Positions 13,565-23,209 of a stretch of 58,929 nt of DNA are shown here, one piece after another. This DNA comes from CAYNEL01 sp964396225 (GTDB lineage: Bacteria; Patescibacteriota; Minisyncoccia; Moranbacterales; UBA1568). The first letter of the stretch is position 1; each line of letters starts with the position of its first letter. A program made the translations under genes and the position numbers. The notes beneath the pieces are model-generated. The model made no database searches. It had not been told where the DNA came from and was given only the letters and a program-made list of their open reading frames with translations. The DNA lies in assembly GCA_964396225.1 (NCBI GenBank), contig CAYNEL010000001.1:1-58929 (forward strand). The letters run 5' to 3'.

Positions 13565-14427
13565 AGCTTTCCTGGAAACCTTTCGTCAAAGTCCCTCTGG
13601 TGCTGGCCGAAAACCTCGTCTTCGGGACTTTTCCGTCGCTCCGACCCTGGGTCGAACGTTATCTTTTCAATCCCTACGATTTCAACGAGGCTCATATCGA
13701 GTATTCGAAGAGGAAATTCGATGAATTTTTCGTGGCTCTTCCTGCGGATATTTCACTGGCAAACAAGACCGTGCTCGAACTCGGCCCGGGCGGATCGGTC
13801 GGCTTCGGTCTCCTGGCCCTCCAGGCGGGAGCCGCCCAGTATCTCGCCCTCGATGACGGCGAGCACACCTTCGTCCGGCCTCGGCAGATCCGTGGATATC
13901 GGAAGCTGGTCGGGAACGACACAGTCCTACGGTGTTTCGAGAAGCGGGCCGGACGGATCGTCTATAGGGAAGAGGCCATCCGGTTCAAGAACATCACCCA
14001 GGCTTCTGGGTATCCCCTCCCGGACGCTTCGGTGGACGTCATCTATTCCTGTGCCGTGCTCGAACACGTCCACGACTTGGACCAAGCTTTTTCCGAAATG
14101 TCCCGGGTGTTGAAACCGGGCGGCATCATGTACCATGAAGTGGACCTGCGCGACCATATCTTCTCGCAGGACAGTCTCTGGTTCCTCTCCATTCCAGACC
14201 GTCTGTTCCGCTTCTTCTTCCGCCACACCGGCGGGTATGTCAACCGTGCCCGCTTCAGCGCCTATCGGGCGCTGGCCGGGCGGTTCGGTCTGGAGACGCT
14301 CGCGTGGACGCCCACCATCCGTTTTGTGGGCATTCCGCCGCGCGGTCTCATGGAGCGGTTTTCCGAAGAAGATCTCCGCACCCTGTCGTTTGTGATGGTG
14401 ATCCGCAAGGCCTATGCACATCCCTGA
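13561..14427 (+). CDS. Class I SAM-dependent methyltransferase
   Basis: 288 residues. VLELGPGGSVGFGLLAL near residue 76 is motif I, YSCAVLEHVHDLDQAFSEMSRVLKPGG near 163 contains the post-I and motif IV/V region typical of type-11 methyltransferases, and the C-terminal part is family-specific. An unusual N-terminal 60-residue extension precedes the fold. In this operon it most likely methylates a sugar or a lipid-linked intermediate; an amino-acid or small-molecule substrate cannot be excluded. It starts in an ATGA overlap and its end overlaps the next gene by 14 bases. Confidence 0.88.
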   Translation: MKLSWKPFVKVPLVLAENLVFGTFPSLRPWVERYLFNPYDFNEAHIEYSKRKFDEFFVALPADISLANKTVLELGPGGSVGFGLLALQAGAAQYLALDDGEHTFVRPRQIRGYRKLVGNDTVLRCFEKRAGRIVYREEAIRFKNITQASGYPLPDASVDVIYSCAVLEHVHDLDQAFSEMSRVLKPGGIMYHEVDLRDHIFSQDSLWFLSIPDRLFRFFFRHTGGYVNRARFSAYRALAGRFGLETLAWTPTIRFVGIPPRGLMERFSEEDLRTLSFVMVIRKAYAHP

Positions 14428-16045
14428 CGCCGCTTCGATCAAGGCATGGCTGAAAAAGCACCAGTGGCTCATTGTCGCGGGACTCTTCTTTGTTATCTTC
14501 AAATTCACCCTCGTGACCGTGTTATGGCATGGTCGGATAGTGCCGCCGTCACCAGATGATTCGTCCGTCTACCTGCTGCATCTCGATTCGGTATTGGATT
14601 GCCCGGTGCTTTTTGGATGTGCTGATTCCCCCGTCAACTTCGGAACATACGCCGGCGTTGACCATCTCGTTTACCGCGTTGGTCTGGGTTGGCCTGGCCG
14701 GCTCTTAGGATGGGACGCGCTCGAGACCTACCGCTGGGGGTTTTATATCGGCACTGTCCTCTTGGCGCTTGCCCTCATCTTCTTTCTGAGCAAACTGAAC
14801 GACGGGAAGCAGAGACTCACGGCCTACTCTCTCTTTATCCTGGCCCTGTATAACGGTGCCGGTTCTTATCACGGGTTTTTCTGGGTGGTGCCCAGTTTTT
14901 TCGCGCTTCTCTTCTTTTTCCTGATTTTGGGGATTTTCTTCGATAGACAGATTCGGCGCTGGCCGCTCTATCTCGCCCTCCTCGTACCTCTCGGGATATT
15001 CAGTCATGTCTTGGGGCTGTATCTCTTGGCGGTACTCCCCTTCTACTGCCTCTTCAATGCCGCTCTGGAAAAACGCATAGATTGGCTGTGTGTCAGGAAA
15101 TCAATCTTTGCTTTCAGTGTGGCGCTCCTTTTCTATGTCCCGACCGTGGCCTATTTCTCGTCGTTTTCCTACGGGAATCCTTATGGGCCGGAAACCCTCA
15201 TCCAGCAGGTTTCTGAGAGGCGCTCTGCCGGGACGCTTGCCCTGACAACGGGCGAAACGGGCCGTTTACCCGGAGAGAGAAACTTGCTTCCCGGCTGGGA
15301 GGGTGTTTCCACGGCCTATTTCCGTTGGATTTTCCCAAGTTGGATAGGCTATGTCATCTTTGCCGCCTGTCTGTGGTTGAATTACCGGTATCGCCGGTAC
15401 AGGATCATCAGTCTTTATCTGGCCGCTGTTCTCTTCACTCTTGCCGCTTCTCTCAATCCGCACGGTGAGCGCTCCCTCATCTTCCTGTGGCCGGTAACGT
15501 TCATATTTTATGGTCAGGCGAGTTGGCTTGGATTGAAGTGGGCCTCGGAAAACCTCAAACCGGGCGTTCCGGTCGAATTGCTGAGGATGCTGATCATGGG
15601 CGTGACGGTATTCTTCGTGATACTGGCCTCGATGTACTCTTTCCTCTGGAACCGTTACCTCAACAGCCTGCGAGACATCGTCGTTCCGGAAGACGTTCTG
15701 ATGTTCCTGTCGGAGCCCGCCCGTCATGAAGCAAAGGTGATGTATGCCACCGAAGTCGCCTTTCTTGATAACTGGATGACACTCGACGGGACGTACCGGA
15801 AACCCGGCCGGACGCTCAGTCTTGATGAATCCGATTACTACGTGACGCTTGACGAGGCGACCCTAAGACACGAAAAAGAGCTGCATGGCACCCTGTTCGC
15901 CCCGTTTTTCGACATCCTTTCTCGCGTTCTGTTGTTCCAGCACGAAATTCCTCCAGCACGGATGGACGGTGAGCGGGTGACTGAGGGCATGAGAGTAGAG
16001 TACTCTTCCGGTCCAGTCCAGATATACGACAGCAATCCAAATTGA
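14414..16045 (+). CDS. Large multi-TM (GT-C-like) membrane protein
   Basis: 543 residues with about ten hydrophobic segments and a soluble C-terminal region from about residue 415. The first loop has PPSPDDSSVYLLHLDS, placing acidic residues just after TM1 as GT-C glycosyltransferases do. GSYHGFFWVVPSFFALLFFFLILG and HVLGLYLLAVLPFYCLFNAAL are clear TM pairs. The C-terminal part, with EVAFLDNWMTLDG and a YYVTLDE segment, resembles the periplasmic tails of oligosaccharide transferases. No family is recognised with certainty; a polymerase or ligase role is an alternative. It is part of the overlapping glycan operon. Confidence 0.6.
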   Translation: MHIPDAASIKAWLKKHQWLIVAGLFFVIFKFTLVTVLWHGRIVPPSPDDSSVYLLHLDSVLDCPVLFGCADSPVNFGTYAGVDHLVYRVGLGWPGRLLGWDALETYRWGFYIGTVLLALALIFFLSKLNDGKQRLTAYSLFILALYNGAGSYHGFFWVVPSFFALLFFFLILGIFFDRQIRRWPLYLALLVPLGIFSHVLGLYLLAVLPFYCLFNAALEKRIDWLCVRKSIFAFSVALLFYVPTVAYFSSFSYGNPYGPETLIQQVSERRSAGTLALTTGETGRLPGERNLLPGWEGVSTAYFRWIFPSWIGYVIFAACLWLNYRYRRYRIISLYLAAVLFTLAASLNPHGERSLIFLWPVTFIFYGQASWLGLKWASENLKPGVPVELLRMLIMGVTVFFVILASMYSFLWNRYLNSLRDIVVPEDVLMFLSEPARHEAKVMYATEVAFLDNWMTLDGTYRKPGRTLSLDESDYYVTLDEATLRHEKELHGTLFAPFFDILSRVLLFQHEIPPARMDGERVTEGMRVEYSSGPVQIYDSNPN

Positions 16046-16057
16046 TGCTTCGGACTT

Positions 16058-17947
16058 ATGTGCGGTATCACTGGTAAAATCTCATTCTCCCAGCCTGTCG
16101 AATCGGCCGCTCTCGAGCGGATGAACGAGGCCGTCCGCCACCGCGGGCCGGATGACGGCGGCGTCTATCTCTCCCCTGACCGGCGGGTGGGCCTCGGCCA
16201 TCGCCGACTCTCCATCATCGACCTCTCCCCTTTGGGCCACCAGCCCATGCGCTATCTCGACCGCTACGAGATCGTCTTCAACGGTGAAATCTACAACTTT
16301 CAAGAGAAGCGAAACGAGCTCGAGAAGGAGGGCTACATCTTCGCTTCTCACTCCGACACCGAGGTCATCCTGGCGCTTTACGACAAGTACCGAGAGCGCT
16401 GCCTCGACCATCTCTGCGGGATGTTTGCCTTCGCCCTCTATGACGAGCGGGAGCGGACGCTCTTCTGCGCCCGTGACCGGGCGGGCAAGAAACCTTTCAA
16501 GTATTTCTGGGACGGGACTACCTTCCTCTTCGCCTCGGAACTCAAGGCCATCCTCACTCAGCCGGAATACGTCCGCGAACCGGACTACGAGGCCATCCAC
16601 CACTACCTCACCCTCCAGTACGTGCCGGCGCCCCTGACGGGCTTCGTCGGCATCCAGAAGCTCGAACCGGCACACTCCCTGTTCCTTGATCTGAAAACCA
16701 AGGCACTCAAAAAAGAGCGCTATTGGAAGCTGGATTATTCGCACAAACTCGATCTCTCCGAAGACGAATGGAAAAAACGCATTTTGGAGACCCTGGACGA
16801 GTCCGTCAGGCTCCGGATGGTGGCTGACGTGCCGCTCGGCGCCTTCCTCTCGGGCGGTATCGACTCGAGCGCCGTGGTGGCCATGATGGCACGCCATTCG
16901 GACCGGCCCATCAAAACCTTCTCCATCGGTTTCAAGGAGGAGAAATACAACGAGCTCCCCTATGCCAAGCGGGTAGCCGAGCGTTTCGGTACCGATCACA
17001 CGGAATTCGTCGTCGAGTCGCATGCCATGGAAATCCTCCCGATGCTGGTGCGCCAGTACGAGGAGCCGTTCGCCGACTCGAGCGCCCTGCCCACCTATTA
17101 CGTCTCCAAGCTCACCCGCGAACATGTGACGGTGGCGCTGAACGGCGATGGCGGGGACGAAAACTTTGCCGGTTACGGCCGCTATAGCGTCCAGAAGTTC
17201 GCTCTTGCCTACGATCGGCTGATGCTCCTGCACCAAACCCTGGCGCTCCCGGCGGCCAGGCTGGCCAAGCGAACTCTCCGGAATACCTTCACTGACCGGG
17301 TCCATCGTTTTGCGGAGAGTCTCTCGCAACCATACGACTACCGATATGTCGAGTATCTCTGCTACTTCACCAACGCCATGAAGGACTCTCTGTACACGGA
17401 CGATTTCAAGGCCCGGCATGCCAGGCATGATTCCTATCGACTCGTCTCCGGACGTTTCCGGGAGTCGGGCGCGCGCGACCGGACCGAACAGGCTGTCTCT
17501 GCGGATTTCACGACGTATCTGCCGGGTGACCTGCTTCCCAAAGTCGATATCGCCACCATGGCGGTGGCCCTCGAAGGACGTTCCCCGTTTCTCGATCATC
17601 AGATGCTCGAGCTCACTGCCGAGATCCCCTTTCATCTCAAACTCAAAGGACGGAACGATAAGAAGTATATCCTCAAGCAGGCTTTGCGCGGTATTGTTCC
17701 CGATGAGGTGATGGACCGTCCCAAGATGGGTTTTGGCTTGCCCGTCCACGACTGGTTCCGGGGGGAGCTCAGGCGATATGCGTATGAAACCCTGCTTTCC
17801 GAGAAGGCTGTGGGCCGTGGTCTTTTCAAACGAGAATCGGTTAAGGAATTGCTCGATACGCACACGACGACGCGTATTGACCTCGGTTACCAGATCTGGG
17901 CGCTCTTGACCCTGGAACTCTGGTTTGAAGAATACTTCCCATCCTGA
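16058..17947 (+). CDS. asnB: Asparagine synthase (glutamine-hydrolysing) AsnB-type
   Basis: 629 residues. Cys2 of MCGITGKIS is the nucleophile of the class II glutamine amidotransferase domain (residues 1-210), followed by RGPDDGG and HRRLSIID. The synthetase half has the ATP-pyrophosphatase loop SGGIDSSA near residue 264, ALNGDGGDENFAGYGRY and the C-terminal GRSPFLDHQMLE. It belongs to the group found in polysaccharide loci (exosortase or WbpS-like amidotransferases), which often amidate sugar acids rather than aspartate. Its place between a GT-C-like protein and a methyltransferase supports that second role. I infer amidation of a uronic acid or amino sugar; free asparagine synthesis remains possible. 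Confidence 0.88.
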   Translation: MCGITGKISFSQPVESAALERMNEAVRHRGPDDGGVYLSPDRRVGLGHRRLSIIDLSPLGHQPMRYLDRYEIVFNGEIYNFQEKRNELEKEGYIFASHSDTEVILALYDKYRERCLDHLCGMFAFALYDERERTLFCARDRAGKKPFKYFWDGTTFLFASELKAILTQPEYVREPDYEAIHHYLTLQYVPAPLTGFVGIQKLEPAHSLFLDLKTKALKKERYWKLDYSHKLDLSEDEWKKRILETLDESVRLRMVADVPLGAFLSGGIDSSAVVAMMARHSDRPIKTFSIGFKEEKYNELPYAKRVAERFGTDHTEFVVESHAMEILPMLVRQYEEPFADSSALPTYYVSKLTREHVTVALNGDGGDENFAGYGRYSVQKFALAYDRLMLLHQTLALPAARLAKRTLRNTFTDRVHRFAESLSQPYDYRYVEYLCYFTNAMKDSLYTDDFKARHARHDSYRLVSGRFRESGARDRTEQAVSADFTTYLPGDLLPKVDIATMAVALEGRSPFLDHQMLELTAEIPFHLKLKGRNDKKYILKQALRGIVPDEVMDRPKMGFGLPVHDWFRGELRRYAYETLLSEKAVGRGLFKRESVKELLDTHTTTRIDLGYQIWALLTLELWFEEYFPS

Positions 17948-17972
17948 TAGAGTAAGAGAATGCGTGAAATCT

Positions 17973-19067
17973 ATGCGTAAAAACCACCTCCCCTACCTCT
18001 CTGACCCGCTCGGCCATACCTCCCTTTCCCTTTCCGTCTTTGAGGAGAATGGGCCGCACGTTATGTCCGGACTGCTCGAGGGAGGCGATGCCTGGTATCC
18101 GATCATCGGCGGCATCCCCCGTCTCCTGACGGGCGACCTCAAGACCAATCTCCTGCGGGTCCACGAGGAGTTCTTCAAACGCTGGAAGGAGCGTTTGCCG
18201 GCACAGGCCGTCCGCGAGTGGCAATCCGCTCTCGACAGCATTCCGGACCGGGGCGCTTTCTTCGCCCATCAGAAGAAAACCGCCGAGAGCTTCGCCTATG
18301 AATGGAAGTATATTTACCAGGAGAATGACTATGAGCGGGAGAATTTTTTTCATTTCGCCGGACCTTTTGTCACGGCGGAGAATATCCACGGCAAAGCCAC
18401 TCTCGATATCGGTTGCGGTTCCGGCCGCTTCACTAAATGGGCGGCGCTTTCCGGTACGTCTGTTTCCTTCGGGAGCGACCTCGGCGAGACGGTCGAGGTA
18501 GCCTATGGACTGACCAAGGACCTCGAGAACGCCTGTATCGTCCAGGCGGACATCTATCGGATGCCGTTTCGAGGGGTGTTCGACCTCGCCTATTCCATCG
18601 GCGTGCTCCATCACCTCCCCCGTCCCAAACAGGGATTTCTCGCCTTGCCTCCTGTGCTCAAGCCGGCCGGAGAATTCGTCATCTGGGTCTATAATCGGAG
18701 GAAGAACGCGCGGGCCCTCTATTTCTACGAGCCGTTGCGGAGTCTTCTCAAACACCTTCCTAAGCCGGTCCTCTTCAAGCTTTCCTATGTCCCGGGCCTG
18801 GCCGTCCATGCCTTGAACGGTCTGACCCATGCCTGCCGGAAACTCGGCTTGAAGAGGCTTGGCGACCGCATCCCCTTTGCCTACTATGCCAACTTCCCGT
18901 TCAATATGAAACTGAACGACGCTTTCGACGTCCTGGCGACGCCTAAGAGCAATTACTACTACGTCGAGGATATCCGGCACTGGTATGCGGAAGCTCATCT
19001 TGGGAATATCCGCACTTTCGAGCATCCAGAAGCCGGCATCACCGCCATCGGCACCTATGCACGCTAG
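17973..19067 (+). CDS. Trm112-like domain plus class I methyltransferase
   Basis: 364 residues from the ATG at 17973; an in-frame ATG at 17925 inside asnB would add 16 residues and cannot be ruled out. The N-terminal 55 residues (LPYLSDPLGHTSLSL...WYPIIGGIPRLL) look like the small Trm112/YcaR-type domain but lack its zinc-binding cysteines. Motif I TLDIGCGSGRFTKWAA is near residue 135, FDLAYSIGVLHHLP near 198, and the PVLKPAGEFVIWVYNRR block follows. It probably methylates a glycan or its lipid carrier. Its stop overlaps the start of the next GT4 gene by 11 bases. Confidence 0.82.
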   Translation: MRKNHLPYLSDPLGHTSLSLSVFEENGPHVMSGLLEGGDAWYPIIGGIPRLLTGDLKTNLLRVHEEFFKRWKERLPAQAVREWQSALDSIPDRGAFFAHQKKTAESFAYEWKYIYQENDYERENFFHFAGPFVTAENIHGKATLDIGCGSGRFTKWAALSGTSVSFGSDLGETVEVAYGLTKDLENACIVQADIYRMPFRGVFDLAYSIGVLHHLPRPKQGFLALPPVLKPAGEFVIWVYNRRKNARALYFYEPLRSLLKHLPKPVLFKLSYVPGLAVHALNGLTHACRKLGLKRLGDRIPFAYYANFPFNMKLNDAFDVLATPKSNYYYVEDIRHWYAEAHLGNIRTFEHPEAGITAIGTYAR

Positions 19068-20184
19068 AAGCGTCGTCCATCTCCTCCATACGCTCGATCC
19101 GGGGGGATGCGAACATATGTTGCTTTCACTGTTGCCGGAGCTCAAGCGCCGCGGATGGCAAACGGAAATCATCACCCTGCGGAACGGGGGTGCTCTGGCC
19201 CAGCGTTTCCAGGATGCTGGTATTACGGTTACGGAGAATATCTTTCATGGGCCGTTCGATCTTTCGGGGTTCAGACGACTGCGTCAGGTGCTCCAAACGA
19301 AGCGCCCAGGCTTGGTCGTCGCCCATCTCCTCTACGCCGATCTCCTCGCGCGGGCCTCTGGAGGGGTTATCGGGGGTGTGCCGGTGGTACCGATGATCCA
19401 CTCGACATATCGCAGTCCAGCCCTCTGGAAAGCCAGGCTCTTGGAACGTCTCTCCGGGTGGCGTTTGCCGCATTGTCTCGTGGTCAGTCCAGCGGTGGCT
19501 GAGGCGGCGGTCCGGAGAGGCTGGAAACGGGGCGCTCCCCTGGTGGTGATGAATCCGGTCGATGTCGACATCTTCCGTCCGGCCGACGATACCGCTCGTC
19601 TGAAAAAGCGGGAGAGCCTCGGCTTGGATAGGGATGCTTTTGTCATCGTAACGACAGCGCACCTCTACGGATACAAGCGGCACCGTGATCTCCTCTCAGC
19701 CTTTGCTCTCTTGACTCGGGATTTTCCGGAGACCCGCCTGCTTCTCGTCGGTACGGGCCCGCTTGAAAGGACTCTTCGGAGACAAGCCCGCACGCTTGGT
19801 ATCTCTGAAAAGGTTTCTTTCCTTGGGTGGCGGAAGGACGGGGCTGAGATCCTGGCCGCGAGTGATGTCTTCGTGCTCCCTTCCACATTCGAGGGTCTGA
19901 GCGTCGCCCTCCTCGAGGCTATGAGCACGGCCTTACCGTGTGTCGTTTCCGATATCCCTGAGAACCGTGCGCTTATCGAGGATAGACGCACGGGCAGACT
20001 GTTCCAGGTCGGTCATCCGAGCGCATTAGCGAAAGTGTTGGCCGGACTTATTCCGGACGCGGATGGGCGTTTGTCACTCGGTCAGGCTGCCCGTCGTCTC
20101 GTCACCGAGCGTCATTCCCTTGGAGCGGTAGCCGAACGCTGGGAAGAGGTGTATGATTTCCTGCTGTCTCCCAGAGTCCTATGA
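19057..20184 (+). CDS. GT4 family glycosyltransferase
   Basis: 375 residues, GT-B fold. HTLDPGGCEHMLLSLLPELKRRG is the N-terminal loop of the family, VVMNPVDVDIFRP marks the inter-domain region, TTAHLYGYKRHRDLLSAF opens the donor half and FEGLSVALLEAMSTALPCVVSDI near residue 282 is the nucleotide-sugar motif. It lacks TM segments. I start at 19057, which overlaps the stop of the methyltransferase gene, because an upstream ATG at 18985 would only add a tail lying inside that gene. It overlaps the next gene by 4 bases (ATGA). Confidence 0.9.
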   Translation: MHARSVVHLLHTLDPGGCEHMLLSLLPELKRRGWQTEIITLRNGGALAQRFQDAGITVTENIFHGPFDLSGFRRLRQVLQTKRPGLVVAHLLYADLLARASGGVIGGVPVVPMIHSTYRSPALWKARLLERLSGWRLPHCLVVSPAVAEAAVRRGWKRGAPLVVMNPVDVDIFRPADDTARLKKRESLGLDRDAFVIVTTAHLYGYKRHRDLLSAFALLTRDFPETRLLLVGTGPLERTLRRQARTLGISEKVSFLGWRKDGAEILAASDVFVLPSTFEGLSVALLEAMSTALPCVVSDIPENRALIEDRRTGRLFQVGHPSALAKVLAGLIPDADGRLSLGQAARRLVTERHSLGAVAERWEEVYDFLLSPRVL

Positions 20185-20987
20185 CCGACTCTCCGCGAAC
20201 ACCACTAGTGACTGTTCTGTTGGCCATCCACAACGGTGTGGATACTTTGGATCAGTGTCTCGAGAGTATTGAACAGCAGACGCTCCAGGTATTCAGGATA
20301 CTGGCCATAGACGATTGCTCCGATGATGGGACGGCCGCCCTGCTCGAGCGGTGGCAAGACCGCCTGGGAGATGAGCGTCTGACGGTGGCGCGGAACGACC
20401 GGAATCTCGGCCTGACCCGTTCGTTGAACCGCGGACTGCGGATGATTGATACTCAGTACACGGCCCGTATCGATGCCGATGACTGGTGGCATCCTGAGAA
20501 GCTCCAAAAACAGCTGGCCTATCTCGAAGCCCATCCTGAGTGCGGCGTGCTTGGGACAGCCTATGTCAACGTGACGTATGGCAAGGAAGTGATCATGCGA
20601 CCGCCTCTGGAAGACGCTGCCATAAAAGCGACCATGTTCAGGCGTAACCCGTTTGCCCATAGTGCCGTCTGTTTCCGGACAGCGCTCATTAGGGAAGCCG
20701 GCGGTTACGACGATCAGGTCCGGTACGGCCAGGATTACGAGTTGTGGCTCCGGTTGGCTCCTCGGACCGGATTTGCCAATCTGAACGAAGTCCTCTGTCA
20801 GAGAAGGTCCGACTCAGGTATCTCCTACCGGAAGCAGTCGGCCCAAATGCGGCAGTGCGTCAGGACCCAGATTCGTTACCTGCGCCGCTACCGACGTCCT
20901 TTCTGGGAATACGTGTACATTCTCGACCCCCTCCTCATGGCGCTCACCCCGTCTTTCATCCGTGAGTGGAAACGCCGATGGTTATGA
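20181..20987 (+). CDS. GT2 family glycosyltransferase
   Basis: 268 residues. VTVLLAIHNGVDTLDQCLESIEQQTL is the standard opening of chain-extending GT2 enzymes, IDDCSDDGT follows, and ARIDADDWWHPEKL near residue 95 carries the DxD metal site. YGQDYELWLRLA near 182 is the catalytic-base region ([Q/E]DYELWLR). It is soluble or peripheral, lacking TM segments. Such enzymes add hexoses, rhamnose or HexNAc in polysaccharide assembly; the donor is not assigned. ATGA overlaps link it to both neighbours. Confidence 0.92.
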   Translation: MTDSPRTPLVTVLLAIHNGVDTLDQCLESIEQQTLQVFRILAIDDCSDDGTAALLERWQDRLGDERLTVARNDRNLGLTRSLNRGLRMIDTQYTARIDADDWWHPEKLQKQLAYLEAHPECGVLGTAYVNVTYGKEVIMRPPLEDAAIKATMFRRNPFAHSAVCFRTALIREAGGYDDQVRYGQDYELWLRLAPRTGFANLNEVLCQRRSDSGISYRKQSAQMRQCVRTQIRYLRRYRRPFWEYVYILDPLLMALTPSFIREWKRRWL

Positions 20988-21988
20988 AAATCTACATTCC
21001 ATTCAAAAACGGAGACATCGGTGGTACTGCGACCTTTGAGGAAAAATTTCGCGAGCGCGTCTCAACCGACAGACATGTGGTACTTGATCGCTTCCGACGC
21101 GAGTTCGACATCCTCTTCATCATCGCTGACTGCCCGCTTTGGATCCCGGTCTACGCCAAGCTCTCGGGAAAGAAGGTGGTCCAGCGCCTTGATGGCGTGT
21201 ACCATCCCGCTACTCCCGCTGGACGACTCTATCCGCTCTACAATCTGAAAATGTGGTTCATTCATCGATTCCTCGCCGACATAGTTGTCTACCAGAGCAA
21301 GTTCAGCCAGTATTCCTGTGAACGCTTCCTCGGCGAGACTGGAGCCAGACATACAACAATCATCTACAACGGCGTAGACACCGAGAAAATACCAGCGCGA
21401 AGCACAGCTAATACCGGTCGATCGACGAGACTCGTGACTTTCGCCAAATTCCGCCGCCGCGACCAGATTGAACCACTGATCGAAGCCGTGAAACTCCTTA
21501 ACCCACAGGGGTACTCCCTTGACATTTACGGGTCTTATACCGAGGCTCTGAAATCGATTTTTTCAGAATTTGAGAACGCCACACACATCCACTTCCGTGG
21601 GAAACTTCCCAATGACGAACTCCTCCAGAAAATCAGCGAATACGATATTTTTCTCTTTTCTGACCAGTCGGCCTGTCCCAACAGCGTTCTTGAGGCGTTG
21701 GCTGCGGGACTGCCCGTAGTCGGTTTCAATCGTGGTAGCATGAACGAAATCATACAAGATCGTTATAATGGGCTGCTCGTTCCCGTCCGCTCTGGGAGTG
21801 ACCCATTCATCTCTCCCTACCCTTTTGGCGAAGTTGAGTATCGGAACCTCGCCTTGTTGATAGAACAGGCGGCCCATTCACTAGATGCGTACTCCAGAAA
21901 CGCCAGACGTTCGGCCGTAGAAAAGTTCTCAGTCGATCGGATGGCTGAAGAGTATGGGAAAATTCTTGCTCGAGAGTATGAAAAATAA
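20984..21988 (+). CDS. GT4-like glycosyltransferase
   Basis: 334 residues. The N-terminal half is short (KIYIPFKNGDIGGTATF, then KVVQRLDGVYHP), followed by IIYNGVDTEKI and the donor-side block DQSACPNSVLEALAAGLPVVGFNRGSMNEII near residue 227. This is a GT4-type enzyme with a reduced acceptor domain. Base composition is visibly more AT-rich than in the genes before it, suggesting more recent acquisition. The start at 20984 forms an ATGA with the previous stop; an ATG six bases earlier would also fit. Confidence 0.82.
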   Translation: MKIYIPFKNGDIGGTATFEEKFRERVSTDRHVVLDRFRREFDILFIIADCPLWIPVYAKLSGKKVVQRLDGVYHPATPAGRLYPLYNLKMWFIHRFLADIVVYQSKFSQYSCERFLGETGARHTTIIYNGVDTEKIPARSTANTGRSTRLVTFAKFRRRDQIEPLIEAVKLLNPQGYSLDIYGSYTEALKSIFSEFENATHIHFRGKLPNDELLQKISEYDIFLFSDQSACPNSVLEALAAGLPVVGFNRGSMNEIIQDRYNGLLVPVRSGSDPFISPYPFGEVEYRNLALLIEQAAHSLDAYSRNARRSAVEKFSVDRMAEEYGKILAREYEK

Positions 21989-23204
21989 GATAGTCCTTTT
22001 CCAGCCCCGTCTGAGGAAATTTGTTCTCGATGTTGGTAATGAGCTAGAGCACTTTGATCTTGTCGTGGAAACCAGTCGCGCGTTCTCAGACACAAAAACG
22101 TTCTATAAGACAGGCGCCTCTTCGTTTGAACAGGAGACTCGTCGCGTCAAAGTGACGCCGTTCCAAAGGTTGCGCCGGCTCCTTCCGCTTCCGAACTTCC
22201 GTTTCCGCCATGAGAAACAGGGCGATATCCTCTTCACCTATGGCTGTCTCCTGGTCACGAATAGACCGTACTGCACCTGGATCGAAAATGGCGCCGCTCT
22301 GCACGGATATGATCCGGTCATCCTGCGCAATCCCCTGGCCAAACTCTGCCTTATCCCCTTTATCCTGGATCCCCACCTGAAATACCTCGTCTTTATGAGC
22401 CAAGCGGCCTACCGGAGCTTCTTTGCCACTCTCGGGCTGAAAGAGGGATGGCTTCGGCGCAGAGTGGAGGCCAAAAGTATCCAGCTGTACCCGAAGTTCC
22501 CAGAGCCCCCAGAGAGACAAATCAAACAATTCGATGGCACACTCCGCTGTCTCTTTACCGGGGTGTATTATATGAAAGGCGGCCGGGAAACGCTCCAGGC
22601 TTTCCGCGAGGTCCGACAGTCCCACCCGAACGTCTTCCTGACTGTCCTGACTCCGCTCCATATGCTCCATGCCGACGATCGGGCGGCGCTTGAAGAGACG
22701 GAAGGTGTGACGCTGCTTGATGCCACGCTCCGGCGGGAGGAGATGGAAAAACTCTATCGCGAGCACCAGCTTTTTCATTTCCCGAGTTTCAAGGATACGT
22801 TCGGACTAGTGCTGATCGAGGCCCTCTCCTTCGGCCTGCCGATCGTCGCTACCGACCAGTACGCGGTCACGGAAATGGTCCGGGACGGCTACAATGGTTT
22901 CGTTTTAGGCGACCATCCGTTCACCGACTACGATCGGAAGACGTTCCGGATGTGGGGGAAGTATTACGACGCGAGGTTCTTTTACCGCTCGCTGTTCGAC
23001 GCCCAGGCCAAGGGGAAGACCCGTGTACTCACGGACTTCCTCGTTTCGACCCTTCTCCGCTATCTGGAACATCCGGAACTTATCGAAACGCATTCACGGA
23101 ATTCGTACGCATTGTATGACGAAAAGTTCCGTGAAACACTCGTTGCCCGAGCCTGGGACAACATGTTTCTCAAGATGCTGGAAAATACAAAAAAGAATAC
23201 GTGA
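21978..23204 (+). CDS. GT4 family glycosyltransferase
   Basis: 408 residues. The first half is divergent, with an unusual basic RLRRLLPLPNFRFRHEKQ stretch. The donor-side half is clear: CLFTGVYYMKGGRETLQAF near residue 190 and FPSFKDTFGLVLIEALSFGLPIVATDQYAVTEMVRDGYNGF near 268, with the retaining EX7E spacing. It is the last gene of the plus-strand glycan operon. I start at the ATG at 21978, overlapping the previous stop by 11 bases. Only 5 bases separate its end from the convergent membrane protein gene. Confidence 0.87.
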   Translation: MKNKIVLFQPRLRKFVLDVGNELEHFDLVVETSRAFSDTKTFYKTGASSFEQETRRVKVTPFQRLRRLLPLPNFRFRHEKQGDILFTYGCLLVTNRPYCTWIENGAALHGYDPVILRNPLAKLCLIPFILDPHLKYLVFMSQAAYRSFFATLGLKEGWLRRRVEAKSIQLYPKFPEPPERQIKQFDGTLRCLFTGVYYMKGGRETLQAFREVRQSHPNVFLTVLTPLHMLHADDRAALEETEGVTLLDATLRREEMEKLYREHQLFHFPSFKDTFGLVLIEALSFGLPIVATDQYAVTEMVRDGYNGFVLGDHPFTDYDRKTFRMWGKYYDARFFYRSLFDAQAKGKTRVLTDFLVSTLLRYLEHPELIETHSRNSYALYDEKFRETLVARAWDNMFLKMLENTKKNT

Positions 23205-23209
23205 AATGG